Shown here one piece after another: positions 55,576 to 64,000 of a stretch of 64,000 bases of DNA. Position numbers and translations under genes: made by a program. The notes under the pieces were generated by a model. That model had not been told where the DNA came from and searched no databases. It was given only the letters and a program-made list of their open reading frames with translations. Within the stretch, counting starts at the first letter, position 1. Each line of letters opens with the position of its first letter. This DNA comes from Streptacidiphilus albus JL83 (GTDB lineage: Bacteria > Actinomycetota > Actinomycetes > Streptomycetales > Streptomycetaceae). The stretch spans positions 1-64,000 of the forward strand of contig NZ_JQML01000001.1 of the NCBI RefSeq assembly GCF_000744705.1, written 5' to 3'.

Positions 55576-56199
55576 ATGACCTACCAGCACCCTGCCTCAT
55601 CCCGCATCGGCTACGCCAGGGTCTCCACCGGTGGACAGAAGCTCGACCGCCGGATCGACGCCCTCACCGCCGCCGGGTGCCGACGGATCTTCGCCGACAA
55701 GAGGTCCGGCAAGGACGACCACCGCGCCGAGCTGACGGCCTGCCACGCCTTCCTCCAGCCCGGCGACACCCTGGTGGTGCCCGCACTCGACCGCTACGGC
55801 CGCTCACTGAAGGACCTCGTGAACATGGTCGGCGAGCTACGGGGCCAAGGGATCGGCTTCTCCTCGCTGCACGAGCGCCTGGACACCACCACCCCCGGCG
55901 GCCGGCTCGTCTTCCACGTCTTCGCCGCCCTGGCCGAGTTCATCCGCGGGCTCATCGTCTCCGGCACCCGCGAGGGCCTGGACGCCGCCCGCGCACGCGG
56001 CCGCGTCGGCGGACGCCCCAGCGTCGCCACCCCCGAGATCATCCGAGCGGCGCGCGACATGCTCCCCAACCCCGAGAACTCGATCACCTCGATCGCCAAG
56101 CTCCTCGGCATCAGCCCCGGCACCCTCTACAACCACATCCCCGACCTGCAGGAACTCCGCACTGCCAGCCGCGTTCCGAAGCAGCTCACCTCAGGCTGA
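55576..56199 (+). CDS. Serine recombinase (resolvase/invertase family)
   Basis: A 207-aa protein. Catalytic domain with IGYARVSTGGQKLDRRIDAL (nucleophile Ser in YARVST), KRSGKDDHRAELTACHAFLQ, and VVPALDRYGRSLKDLVNMV with the active-site Asp-Arg-x2-Arg. Then LVFHVFAALAEFIRGLIVSG (E helix) and a C-terminal HTH (NSITSIAKLLGISPGTLYNH). Complete length for a resolvase/invertase. It may belong to a Tn3-like or plasmid resolution system, but no transposase or clear res site is seen beside it. Confidence 0.92.
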   Translation: MTYQHPASSRIGYARVSTGGQKLDRRIDALTAAGCRRIFADKRSGKDDHRAELTACHAFLQPGDTLVVPALDRYGRSLKDLVNMVGELRGQGIGFSSLHERLDTTTPGGRLVFHVFAALAEFIRGLIVSGTREGLDAARARGRVGGRPSVATPEIIRAARDMLPNPENSITSIAKLLGISPGTLYNHIPDLQELRTASRVPKQLTSG

Positions 56200-56324
56200 A
56201 CTCCCGCTACTGCTCGTCCCGATCCGCCCCGCAGGCCTTGTCGTGACGGGCCGCTCCGATGTGGGTAGAGGGGACCGTGGGGCCGGAGCTGCCGGTCTCA
56301 CCACGATCAGGAGGATCTGCCATG

Positions 56325-56470
56325 CCCCCCCAGCAGCGGTGCCGCACAACTGTTCGTCGACTCCAACTACGGTGGCGCGTCCATGACTCTGGGCGAAGCC
56401 AACGACAACATCCAGCACCTGGGCCAGGCAGACAGCGTCGGCAACGATCCAGTATCAGTGGCATCGGCTG
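56325..56470 (+). pseudogene. Beta/gamma-crystallin-like fragment
   Basis: QLFVDSNYGGASMTLGEAND, then NIQHLGQADSVGNDPVS is half of a beta/gamma-crystallin repeat (F-D-NYGG-S-TL--G--NL). No start codon with signal peptide is found before it, and the motif breaks at VSVASAA. Intact relatives are secreted calcium-binding or protease-inhibitor proteins. Confidence 0.5.
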
Positions 56471-56704
56471 CCACGTTATCGACCATCCCACCGATCACTG
56501 ATCACCATCTCAGTCCTCAAAGACAGGCACTTACGAGTGAACACGCGCTCGCCGCGAACTGCTCGACAGGATCCGGCCACGGGCAGTGCCGCCCGCCCTA
56601 CCGGGCCTCGGCCGGCTCGACCAGGCGGGCACGCACGCCGTCACGCGCGCAGAGCAGGGAAAGCGGCACTTCGAACGACACGGCCGGGAGGCCGGGGGGA
56701 GTGG

Positions 56705-56890
56705 TTACTGCTTGGTCTCCCCCGGGCGGCGGCGGTTCCAGAGTGCCACCGCCGAAGCGGCCGCGACGAGGAGTCCTGCCCAGCACATCCAGCGGGAGGC
56801 CTGCGTCTGGTCGAACGCGATGAGTGCCTCCGCGCTGCCGACGGCGTAGACGAGAAATACGCCCCAGCGTATCTGCTGCTGCGTGGTCAC
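56705..56890 (-). CDS. Small membrane protein, 61 aa
   Basis: MTTQQQIRWGVFLVYAVGSA starts a first helix; the second is WMCWAGLLVAAASAVALWNR, followed by a basic tail RRRPGETKQ. Starts at 56890 with GAGAGCAGG upstream. Function unknown; the size fits membrane-stress or immunity-type peptides. Confidence 0.65.
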   Translation of the reverse strand: MTTQQQIRWGVFLVYAVGSAEALIAFDQTQASRWMCWAGLLVAAASAVALWNRRRPGETKQ

Positions 56891-56989
56891 GAAATTACCT
56901 GCTCTCCTGCTTCGACTGCGCGAACTCTCCGCAGTCTACCCGACGGGAAGTCGGCGAACCGAATGCTCGATCGCACGGATTCCTCTGCG

Positions 56990-57031
56990 ACGGCGCCGGC
57001 CGCGACCGCATTCTAAGGCGGCCGGCGCCGT
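56990..57031 (-). terminator. Hairpin terminator after the secreted protein gene at 57057
   Basis: ACGGCGCCGGCCGC, 14-base loop, GCGGCCGGCGCCGT: a perfect 14-bp stem beginning 26 bases beyond the stop codon. Confidence 0.7.
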
Positions 57032-57056
57032 GGAAACTGTGATAGGGCGAAAATCC

Positions 57057-57452
57057 CTAGTTGGTTTCCTGCGAGAACCCGGCGACTGAGGAGCGGATCG
57101 GAAACTTGACGGTGGAGGTCTGCCCCACCGGCTTCCAGGGGCCGTAGAGCTTGACCCGGATATCGTGCTGGTTCCCCTGGCCTCGTATATCGTCGCACGA
57201 CAGGACCGATCGGTGATGGTTTACCATCTTTGCCCCCTTCACCTGCGGACCGATGATCATCGTGCAGGTCGAGGCGACCACCCCTCGACCCCAGTCCAAC
57301 TTGATGTCGAGGCTGCACTTAGCCTGCGTCGCGGCGAGTGCCTCGCCCGGAAGCGCCAGCGTGAGGAACCCTCCCAGGAGCGGCGCCGTCATGACGGCGG
57401 CGATCATCCTTCGATTCCGCAGTGCCGACGACGAACGTCCAGCAGTATTCAT
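57057..57452 (-). CDS. Small secreted protein, 131 aa
   Basis: ATG 57452 with GGGGAT upstream. Signal peptide about 41 residues (RRMIAAVMTAPLLGGFLTLA, LPGEALA cleavage). The mature domain is beta-rich and basic: KCSLDIKLDWGRGVVASTCT, MIIGPQVKGAKMVNHHRSVL and VKLYGPWKPVGQTSTVKFPI, with three Cys. It resembles the style of other secreted orphans in this window. No family recognised. Confidence 0.78.
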   Translation of the reverse strand: MNTAGRSSSALRNRRMIAAVMTAPLLGGFLTLALPGEALAATQAKCSLDIKLDWGRGVVASTCTMIIGPQVKGAKMVNHHRSVLSCDDIRGQGNQHDIRVKLYGPWKPVGQTSTVKFPIRSSVAGFSQETN

Positions 57453-58229
57453 TGAAATTATCCCCTGACCTGACAACGGCGAGATTCCCACCTGCCCCCC
57501 GTAGGACCGGCAATCGAGGTCGGCCGCCATCGTTCTTCTTCGCGTCGCCAGTTCGGCGCGCAGACAGGAAGATATCCGCTCCTGGATGTCCGGCGTTAAT
57601 TCCGCGTCGCCCGATCAGGGTGCTTGGCGGCCCGCTAGCAGGGTGCTGACCCGGCTCAATCTCCCTGCGCTTCGGGGGAATTGCGGTTCAGATTCCCTCA
57701 TGCGGCCAGGAAATGGCCTTGACCGACCGGCGTGAAAGGCAGGAATCCTGTCCTGAAAAGCTCGTAAACACGATCGTGCTGTGGCCTTCTTGAGGCGTCG
57801 CCAGTAGCAGATGATCGTGCAGCCCGGTGGGACGGAGGCGTAGTGGAGGTCGAGGTGGCGTTCCCAGCGGCCAGGCACGCCAGCAGGTCTCGGTCAGGTC
57901 GGCCCCTGCCAGGCGGGTTCCGCACAGGAGTGTCCCGGCCAGGTCGACTCCGAGGACCAGCGCACCCCAGAGCAAGGCAGTCCTGGCCCGCTGCCCGGAA
58001 CGCGAAGCCACCGCTCGTCCGTGCCTTCGGCACCCTGCTCGCTACAGGCACCGACCGACTGGACACCGATGGTCACCTCGCATCTGACGGCGGGGGTCTA
58101 CGGCCAGCTCCGGGCGGCGGTTGACCGCCAGCTGCTGCAGCGGGTCTGCGCCCGGCTCACGGGCCCGCTGCGAGGGCCCGCCCGAGCAGGGATCGGCCGG
58201 GCACCGATGGCTCGCTAGTGCGGTGACCG
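57453..58229. other. No intact gene; possible pentapeptide-repeat fragment
   Basis: About 780 bases. On the minus strand near 57890-57960, ALVLGVDLAGTLLCGTRLAG and ADLTE look like three pentapeptide repeats without a beginning or end. The rest shows only unassignable frames. Confidence 0.35.
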
Positions 58230-58460
58230 GGTGACTTCGCCGGGTTGTGGGTTGTGCAACGGAGAGGAGGGGGCATCCGCCCCAGCGGATGCCTTTCTCG
58301 CTGCGGATGCGGGCGCGTTCGCGGCGTTGGGCGGCGAGGACGTCGGGGTGGCGGGCGTGGGTGTTGCGCCATCGCAGGTAGGCGTGCAGGGCACGGGTCT
58401 GGGCGGTGTGGTTCGGGTGGTGGAGCAGTTCAGCCAGGCCGCCGATCTCATGCAGACGGA
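58230..58460 (-). pseudogene. Transposase C-terminal fragment
   Basis: Minus strand: LHEIGGLAELLHHPNHTAQT, RALHAYLRWRNTHARHPDVL, then AAQRRERARIRSEKGIRWGG. The RWRN-x-ARHPD-LAAQR and EKGIRWGG phrases are, from memory, the end of a common actinobacterial DDE transposase. There is no start or catalytic core, and the frame runs on past the usual end. Confidence 0.45.
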
Positions 58461-58489
58461 CCCAGGCACCGCGGCCCGCATCCTCGACG

Positions 58490-58880
58490 AAAGCCTGCCC
58501 GGGAGAACCCCGCCCTTCTGGCGCAGGAGGAGCAGATCCGCCTGCACACCCTGCTGATGGCCTTCCTGGCCGAGTTCCTCATCAGCGCGCACGGAGCCCA
58601 CTGGACCTGGACCGGCGACACGGCATCTCCCGGGCGTGGCCGCTGGGGCGTCTCCGGCCTCACTCACCCCCTGGGACACCAGGCTGCGCCAGTCGACGTG
58701 GCCGGCCTCGTTGGCAGCGCCCTTGCTACAGGCTCGACGATCAGTTTGACGGCCCTGATCAACGAGGCAGAGCGCAAGCCATGGGAGGTGCCAACGACGC
58801 CGATGCCCGGTCAAGGCAGGCGCATGCTCGGACCCGTCGGATTCAGCATTGCGACTTCCCGTTACTGGGGCGTCGTGCCC
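58490..58880 (+). pseudogene. Unrecognised internal fragment
   Basis: Plus strand without a start: NPALLAQEEQIRLHTLLMAF, LAEFLISAHGAHWTWTGDTA, VDVAGLVGSALATGSTISLT and ALINEAERKPWE. Clearly protein-like, with helical and Trp-rich parts, but I cannot name it. It overlaps no other good frame and ends without a natural stop. Confidence 0.35.
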
Positions 58881-59085
58881 GAAGGGGCCCCGCCGATCGG
58901 CGGGGTACGGACAACCGAAGTGCGGGGTTGTCGCGGTGATCGATTCCGGGAGAGGATCACCGGACGACAAGGCGTGCCGTTGCGGCAGATACCGGGGGTA
59001 TCGACGGCACCAGGCGCACGCGGGCATCCGGCGGCAAAGCGGCGCCCGTTGTCGATCCGGGGACCACGGCATTCGGGGGGCTGGT

Positions 59086-59622
59086 ATGGACGTTTTCAAC
59101 GGGGTGGGCGCTTTCGGCACGGTCTTCGGACTGGTGGGCCTCGCCTTCACAGCGATCGCCGTCATCATGATCGTCAGGATCCTGCGCAGAGCCGGCACGA
59201 CCGGTGCCGCGCTGCGCAGCGGACTGGTGGCCGAGGGGCGCGTGCTCGACGTCTACCAGGCGCTCGAGGGACGCCACGACCACCGCCTCACGGTCCGACA
59301 CGCCATCATCGGCTTTCGGGCGGCAAACGGGCAGGACTACCGGATCGACGACTCGTCCGGGCAACCACGGATCGTCGGCGACCACGTGCCGGTCAAGTAC
59401 CTGCCCGGCAGCCCGGATCGGGGCGTCCCTGCCGACGCGCGGGGAGCAGGCACCGGTGGGATGCCAGCCGTCGTGCCGGTCATCATCCTCAGCGTCTTCG
59501 GGCTGATGGGCCTCTTCTTCGCGCTGATCGGCTTCGGCCTGGCCGGGATCGGCTTCTCGGTCGGCACCTCGACGCTTCCCACCTCCAACTTCCCGACCGG
59601 CTTCCCGAGCGCCGGCGGGTGA
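59086..59622 (+). CDS. Membrane protein, DUF3592-like
   Basis: A 178-aa protein from ATG 59086 (MDVFNGVGAFGTVFGLVGLA). The first helix is followed by a beta domain (AALRSGLVAEGRVLDVYQAL, RHAIIGFRAANGQDYRIDDS, VGDHVPVKYLPGSPDRGVPA) and a last hydrophobic segment (VVPVIILSVFGLMGLFFALI). Membrane helix, RV-beta domain and V-V-YLP--P motif, membrane helix is the plan of DUF3592 proteins, function unknown. Confidence 0.78.
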   Translation: MDVFNGVGAFGTVFGLVGLAFTAIAVIMIVRILRRAGTTGAALRSGLVAEGRVLDVYQALEGRHDHRLTVRHAIIGFRAANGQDYRIDDSSGQPRIVGDHVPVKYLPGSPDRGVPADARGAGTGGMPAVVPVIILSVFGLMGLFFALIGFGLAGIGFSVGTSTLPTSNFPTGFPSAGG

Positions 59623-59651
59623 ACAGCATTGCGGCATCAGCTACTGCGGTT

Positions 59652-60290
59652 TCAGCACCGGTTCGGCAGAATCACGTTGTCGCCGCGGGTCCGGTCCGGC
59701 CGGGTGCGCGGACGCCCGGTCCCGGTGCGGGCCACGTTCAGTGCCTGCACGAGCGGGGTGAACATCGGGCTGTCACCACGCCGGCCGGGCGAGGTCGGCC
59801 AGACCAGGGGTCGGCAGCGGTCGTCGGCCAGCAGGTGGACCTTGCTGGTCAGTCCGCCCCGGGAGCGTCCCAGGGCCTCGCGGCCCTCTCTGTCCACGCG
59901 TGTTCCGCCCCTTTTTTGGGGGTGGCCGGCCGGCGGAGCATGCCGGGCCCCGGCTGCGTGCTGGTGGGCCCGGCAGGTGGTGGAGTCTGCGTTGACCACC
60001 CACGAGCCGTCCGTGCCCCGGGCTGTGGCGTCCACACCGACCTGCAGGGCGCGCAGAATGTTCGACCAGGCGCCGTCGGCCGACCAGCAGCGGTGGCGTT
60101 CGTACAAGGTCTGCCATGATCCGTGGTGTTCGGGCAGGTCATGCCGGGGAATCCCGGTTCGCGTCCGGGAGAGCACCCCGTTGACCACGGTGCGATGGTC
60201 GGCCCACCGCCCGCCTGGAGCACCGGTCCCCGGCCGGTCCCGCACCGCGCGGACGGCATGGACACCAGCTCGCTGCCCGCGGACTACCAA
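59652..60290 (-). pseudogene. IS5-family transposase, truncated at the C-terminus
   Basis: GGRWADHRTVVNGVLSRTRT and GIPRHDLPEHHGSWQTLYER start the usual IS5 (DUF4096) part, then WSADGAWSNILRALQVGVDA, VVNADSTTCRAHQHAAGARH with the first catalytic Asp, GRSRGGLTSKVHLLADDRCR and SPMFTPLVQALNVARTGTGR. The frame ends at RGDNVILPNRC instead of the GDKAYS block with the second Asp, so the catalytic domain is cut. The first 30 codons also look out of frame. Confidence 0.75.
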
Positions 60291-60440
60291 GCCCGGGGTG
60301 TTCCCCAGGAGGGCTTCCCAGGCTGGTCCCGGGTGCTGGAGACGGCAGCTCGGAGTCTGCGCTGGGCATGGGGCCGGGCCTCAGGTCTTGTCCGTGCAGT
60401 CTCCGTGGGGTCAGCGGTCGCCCTCGTGGGGACTCTCATC

Positions 60441-60734
60441 TCATGTCAGCTCCCGGCATGTTGTGATCTTGATCGGTTCCGCCAGGAGTGATTCCACCGC
60501 GGCGGCGAGGTGCTGGGAGTGCGCGCTTCGGAAGTGGCGCTGGAGGTCTTCGGTGTGTCGCCACCGCTCGATGGCGATGAATTCCTCCGGGGTTTCGATG
60601 CTCTGCTGGATGGAGTAGTGCAGGCTTCCCTCCTCGTTCCGGGTGGGTTCGATGACCGCCTGGAGCAGTTGTGCGAGTTCTGCCTCCTTGCCCGCCCTGG
60701 CGACGACCCGGCCCACAACCGTTACTTCACTCAT
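60441..60734 (-). CDS. ABM-domain monooxygenase-like protein
   Basis: A 97-aa protein from ATG 60734 with GAGAGG upstream. It fills one antibiotic-biosynthesis-monooxygenase (ABM, ferredoxin-like) domain: TVVGRVVARAGKEAELAQLL, EEGSLHYSIQQSIETPEEFI and AIERWRHTEDLQRHFRSAHS. ABM proteins oxidise aromatic polyketides without cofactor or act in quinone/heme metabolism. It is the last gene of the minus-strand tailoring set that includes the methyltransferase, FAD monooxygenase and P450. Confidence 0.9.
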   Translation of the reverse strand: MSEVTVVGRVVARAGKEAELAQLLQAVIEPTRNEEGSLHYSIQQSIETPEEFIAIERWRHTEDLQRHFRSAHSQHLAAAVESLLAEPIKITTCRELT

Positions 60735-60816
60735 CGGCTTCGCCTCTCTCGGTGTTCCGTTTGCGTGTTGTTCCGTTCGGATGGACGCTCTCCGCCCTTC
60801 CTGGCGGACCGGCTCT

Positions 60817-61665
60817 TCAGGTTCTCCGCTGTCGCCGTCCGACCGCGGGGGTGTGTCCATGGGCAGCGCCGATGGGGAGTGCGGGGAAGACCATGAACGG
60901 GTCGTCGAACAGGGAGGAGAGCCGTCGATCGGCGGTGTCGAGCAGACCGTGGTCCTGGAACGACGGTGCGAGGCGGGCGAGCGTGAGCGCGTAGAAGCCG
61001 CGTTTTCCACCGGAGACGAGGGGGTGTCGCCGCTGGTGGGTGATGCCCTCCAGACCCTGGGCGGCGAGGAGCACCGGGAGGGTGCTGCCGAGTTCGGGGT
61101 GTGCTCCGGCGAGTGTCATCAGCCGGTGCACCGCGGTTGCGAACTCCAGGAAGGCTGTGGCCGCCCTTCTGTCCGGGGCGTGTTTGGCGGCGATGGCGAG
61201 TGTCTCGCGACTGACGTCGATCGCTTCGGCGAAGAGCTGCCCGTGTGGTGCCAGCGAGGGGATCAGCCGGGCCAGGACGGATTCGGGGTCCGGCAGATGC
61301 TCCAGTACGGATCTGGCGTGGATCAGATCCCAGGAACCTGGTGGCAGAGGGCCTGCGGTGACGTCGTGTTCGATCACTTCGACCCCGGGATGTGCGATGT
61401 TCCTCAGAAATCGCGGATCGCTGTCGGTTGCCACCACTCTTCCGGTCTCTCCGGCGAGAGATGCCAGGAGACGGGCGATACTGCCCGCTCCCGCGCCGAC
61501 TTCGAGGCATGACCACCCGGGCGCCGGGTTCAGCCGGGTGAGGATCTCCTCGGTTCCGGGGTCGTAGACCTGCTCGATCGTGCGCAGGCGGTCGAATTCG
61601 AGATCCGCTCGGGCGGCTGAATCCAGAACGTAGGGGGCGGGTTGCGGACGGTCCGGGTCGGTCAT
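60817..61665 (-). CDS. SAM-dependent class I methyltransferase
   Basis: A 282-aa enzyme. ATG 61665 is chosen (MTDPDRPQPAPYVLD) after a CCAGAGAGGC site. Rossmann motif I is CLEVGAGAGSIARLLASL, motif II GRVVATDSDPRFL, and motif post-II VIEHDVTAGPLPPGSWDLIH followed by ARSVLEHLPDPESVLARLI. The C-terminal half is helical and gives substrate choice. Polyketide C- or O-methyltransferases have this build. It ends 82 bases before the ABM gene and is co-directional with the genes on both sides. Confidence 0.92.
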   Translation of the reverse strand: MTDPDRPQPAPYVLDSAARADLEFDRLRTIEQVYDPGTEEILTRLNPAPGWSCLEVGAGAGSIARLLASLAGETGRVVATDSDPRFLRNIAHPGVEVIEHDVTAGPLPPGSWDLIHARSVLEHLPDPESVLARLIPSLAPHGQLFAEAIDVSRETLAIAAKHAPDRRAATAFLEFATAVHRLMTLAGAHPELGSTLPVLLAAQGLEGITHQRRHPLVSGGKRGFYALTLARLAPSFQDHGLLDTADRRLSSLFDDPFMVFPALPIGAAHGHTPAVGRRQRRT

Positions 61666-61752
61666 GGTCTGCCTCTCTGGTTCCTCCGGGCCCGACGAGC
61701 GGTGCAGGGCCGCCGACGCGAGCACGAGCAGCCCGGATCAGGGTCCCGCCGG

Positions 61753-63255
61753 TCATCCGACATGTATGCCGAGTGAGCGAAGATGGCTGGTCACCTCACT
61801 TGGAGTCTCGGTAGCCAGCGAGATGTATCCGTCCGGTCGTACGAGGAACAGGCCGTGCGGTGCGTACGCGCGGGAGGCGAACCCCGCGGGGTCCGAGACG
61901 TCGTGGCCGACGCGCACCACGCGGATCACCGCGGGACCCCGGGCGCTGACAGGCTGGATGGGCGCACTTCCGAAGGAAAGAAGGGTGAAGTGGGGTCCGC
62001 GGAAGAGGTCGAAGAGACGTACCGGGGCTCCGCCACGGTCGGTACAAGGGGCGTCCGGAGCGCGGTCCCCCGCGTGGAGGGCTTCCTCGACGAGAGCGGG
62101 GCGCATCTCCGCGTTGGGTGGAACACCCCGGTATCCGAGTGCCAGATGGTGCGTGGTGCGGTCACGGCGCGCGGCCAGCTCCCTGACCCGACCCGCCCCT
62201 TGGTGGATGCGGGTGCTCACTCCCAGCACCTCCGCCGCAGCGGGCCGGCGCTCCGCCTCGTAGGAGTCCAGGAGCGAGGGTGCTGCCTGGCCGGTTGCCG
62301 CGAGCGCCAGTTTCCAGCCCAGGTTGTAGGCGTCCTGGATGCTCGCGTTGATGCCCTGGCCGCCCGCCGGGGAATGAACATGCGCGGAGTCACCGGCCAG
62401 GAACACCCGGCCGACCCGGAAGTGCTCCGCCAGCGCTGCTCGTGCCCGGAAGACCGATGACCACAGCACCTTCCGCACCGGCACTCCCGTGCGGGCAGCC
62501 ACCAGTTCGCGGACCCGCTCGGGAGCGGGGTCGGGGGTTCCCGTCGCGAACCGTGCGATGACCTGGAAGTAGTCCGTTCTGGCGACGGGACAGATCGCGG
62601 TCATGATGCCGACCGCGTCACCCCAGGTGTGCCAGTGCTCGCGGTCCAGTCCGGGAATATCGGCATCGGCCACGAGCAGCGGCCGGGTGTCCACGTCTTC
62701 GCGGTCGAACCTCACACCCAGGATTTTCCGTACGGTGCTGCCGCCCCCGTCTGCCCCGACCAGGTAGTCGGCCGCGATCTCCCGCGTACCTCCGTCGGTC
62801 CGGACAACCTGGGCCAGCACGCCGGCCTCGTCCTGGGAGAATCCGTCGAGCCGCGCTCCGAACTCGACACGGTGGCCCAGATGCAGCAGTCGCTCGCGAA
62901 GCAGTTCCTGGGTACGCGACTGAGGAAGCATCAGGGGCTCGGCATAGGGCGTGGCCCCGGTGGGCTCGCCACGGGCGATGACGTCCCACTCCCTGACGAT
63001 CCTTCCCTCCTCCCAGGCCACCATCGGCGGCAGCGGCGCTCCCTCCGCCTGTACGGAGTCGATGATTCCGAGGTCGTCGAAGATCTCCAGGGTGCGCGGC
63101 TGGAGACCCTTGCCCCGTGATCCCGGAAAGGGACCCGCGCCGGCGTCGATGATCCGGAAGTCGACGTGCCGACGGGCCAGTTCCACCGCCAGGACCAGTC
63201 CGGCAGGTCCTCCTCCGGCAATCAGAACAGATGTGTGGTGGCGATTACTGTCCAC
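61753..63255 (-). CDS. FAD-dependent aromatic hydroxylase (PHBH/PgaE type)
   Basis: A 500-aa monooxygenase from GTG 63255 (AAGGGGA upstream). Motifs in order: GxGxxG VLIAGGGPAGLVLAVELARR; DG motif DYLVGADGGGSTVRKILG; GD motif GRVFLAGDSAHVHSPAGGQG with INASIQDAYNLGWKLALA. The C-terminal thioredoxin-like domain (FRGPHFTLLSFGSAPIQPVS, FLVRPDGYISL) is complete. Relatives PgaE, CabE and RdmE hydroxylate angucycline or anthracycline polyketides using NADPH and oxygen. The neighbours support a polyketide tailoring role. Confidence 0.95.
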   Translation of the reverse strand: MDSNRHHTSVLIAGGGPAGLVLAVELARRHVDFRIIDAGAGPFPGSRGKGLQPRTLEIFDDLGIIDSVQAEGAPLPPMVAWEEGRIVREWDVIARGEPTGATPYAEPLMLPQSRTQELLRERLLHLGHRVEFGARLDGFSQDEAGVLAQVVRTDGGTREIAADYLVGADGGGSTVRKILGVRFDREDVDTRPLLVADADIPGLDREHWHTWGDAVGIMTAICPVARTDYFQVIARFATGTPDPAPERVRELVAARTGVPVRKVLWSSVFRARAALAEHFRVGRVFLAGDSAHVHSPAGGQGINASIQDAYNLGWKLALAATGQAAPSLLDSYEAERRPAAAEVLGVSTRIHQGAGRVRELAARRDRTTHHLALGYRGVPPNAEMRPALVEEALHAGDRAPDAPCTDRGGAPVRLFDLFRGPHFTLLSFGSAPIQPVSARGPAVIRVVRVGHDVSDPAGFASRAYAPHGLFLVRPDGYISLATETPSEVTSHLRSLGIHVG

Positions 63256-63338
63256 GGCATGTCCCCTTTCCGGTCCTCCGTCATCGTGATGTGGAGGAGG
63301 TCGCTGCCGGCTGTACGCGGTTTCCCCCTTCTGGCGGT

Positions 63339-64000
63339 TCAGGCAGCCAGGAGCCGTCCTTCCACGGTGGGATCGAAGGTGAGGGTGAGTGATTCGGGGC
63401 CGCGGGAGTAGAAGCCGGTCTCTTCGTAGGAGGCGTCCTCGGGGAAGCCGATGTTCTCCATGAGGGCCAGCAGCATCGTCACGACCGTCTCCAGTTCCCT
63501 GCGCGCGAATGCGGCCCCGACGCACGAGTGCATGCCCGCGCCGAACCCGAAGTGGGTAGCGGCGGCGGTGAAGGACCGTTCGGGACCGAGGTCGGTGCGC
63601 TGGAGGTCGAAGGTGTCGGGCCGTTCGAAGACACGCGGGTCGCGGTTGGCGGCGGCGAGCATGCACCAGACCATGGTCTCGGCGGGTATGGCGACACCGG
63701 AGATCTCGACGTTCTCCGCTGTCCTGCGGGGGATCAGTTGCACCGGCGGTGTGTAACGGAGCGTCTCCGCGATGGCGTTGGTCACCAGTCCGGGATCGCC
63801 GCGGACCAGGGCCATCTGATCGGGGTGGGTGATCAGATGCCGGAACAGCAGGGCCAGTGTCTTGTCCGCCGGTTCGGTCGCGGCGAGGAGCACGTTGTGG
63901 CACAGAGCGGTGACCTCGTGCAGGCTCATCCTCCCGCTCTCGTACTCCGTGTGGCACATCAGCGAGATCACATCCTGGCCGGGGTTCTCGCGCCGTTCCT
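63339..64000 (-). CDS. Cytochrome P450, C-terminal part; runs off the right edge
   Basis: The last 220 or so residues of a bacterial P450. I-helix VTALCHNVLLAATEPADKTL, ExxR in AIAETLRYTPPVQLIPRRTA, and the heme loop HFGFGAGMHSCVGAAFARRE with the Cys ligand. The I-helix lacks the usual acid-Thr pair (EP in place of ET/DT), seen in some P450s that use unusual oxygen activation or different chemistry. The N-terminus lies beyond the window. It is 83 bases upstream of the FAD hydroxylase in the same direction. Confidence 0.92.
   Translation of the reverse strand, partial: ERRENPGQDVISLMCHTEYESGRMSLHEVTALCHNVLLAATEPADKTLALLFRHLITHPDQMALVRGDPGLVTNAIAETLRYTPPVQLIPRRTAENVEISGVAIPAETMVWCMLAAANRDPRVFERPDTFDLQRTDLGPERSFTAAATHFGFGAGMHSCVGAAFARRELETVVTMLLALMENIGFPEDASYEETGFYSRGPESLTLTFDPTVEGRLLAA

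Overview
The window is high-GC actinomycete DNA, most likely Streptomyces or Kitasatospora. The evidence is the codon usage, the AfsA and gamma-butyrolactone (GBL) receptor pair, BTAD/AfsR-style regulators, DesK-type two-component systems and many small secreted proteins. Its texture is that of an accessory region, such as a chromosome arm or a large linear plasmid: about half of it is insertion sequences, gene fragments and frameshifted genes lying between short runs of intact operons. No tRNA, rRNA, CRISPR array or replication origin was recognised.

Layout. 0-6.5 kb: a decayed SMI1/KNR4 gene, a membrane PH-like protein, then a hormone-signalling island: GBL receptor (minus strand), three different GC-rich repeat arrays, AfsA-type GBL synthase (plus strand), a KAS III-like enzyme and a lipoprotein. 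The receptor and afsA promoters share a 16-nt operator-like element. 6.5-19 kb: an IS3 element, a lower-GC 539-aa orphan protein, three remnants of the same recombinase C-terminus, small conserved hypothetical genes, a MazF-like toxin with its antitoxin, a dead PIN-domain gene, a ricin-type lectin and two multiply frameshifted genes. 19-27 kb: an IS21 element that splits a VOC-family gene and is itself split by an IS1182-like element, whose transposase carries 26 tandem GAAGCC hexamers; then a fragment graveyard (beta-lactamase-like, VOC and regulator pieces).

27-36 kb: a 910-aa STAND ATPase with HTH and TPR regions, divergent from a small secreted protein, then further secreted or anchored proteins including a beta-propeller. 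36-45 kb: two complete histidine kinase/response regulator plus ABC exporter modules, one divergent and one co-linear; the second has a frameshifted permease. 45-52 kb: a VOC protein, secreted proteins, a candidate secreted bacteriocin-like precursor with a small membrane partner, a GlxA/AraC-type regulator and a tyrosine phosphatase. 52-60 kb: mostly fragments, with an isolated DUF11 domain, a small protein whose pattern resembles the eukaryotic ADF/cofilin fold, a pseudo-receiver, a serine resolvase and a truncated IS5 transposase. 60.4-64 kb: a minus-strand run of tailoring enzymes (P450, FAD monooxygenase, methyltransferase, ABM monooxygenase) that looks like the edge of a natural-product cluster continuing to the right.

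How the parts may work together (inference): AfsA would make a GBL that releases the receptor from both promoters and could reach further targets, perhaps including the tailoring genes at the right edge. The two kinase/ABC modules look like sense-and-export units for antibiotics or peptides. Many frameshifts, several in G runs, mean that either this assembly has homopolymer errors or the region is decaying quickly; reads are needed to decide gene by gene. All function calls were made by reading the sequence, with no database search.
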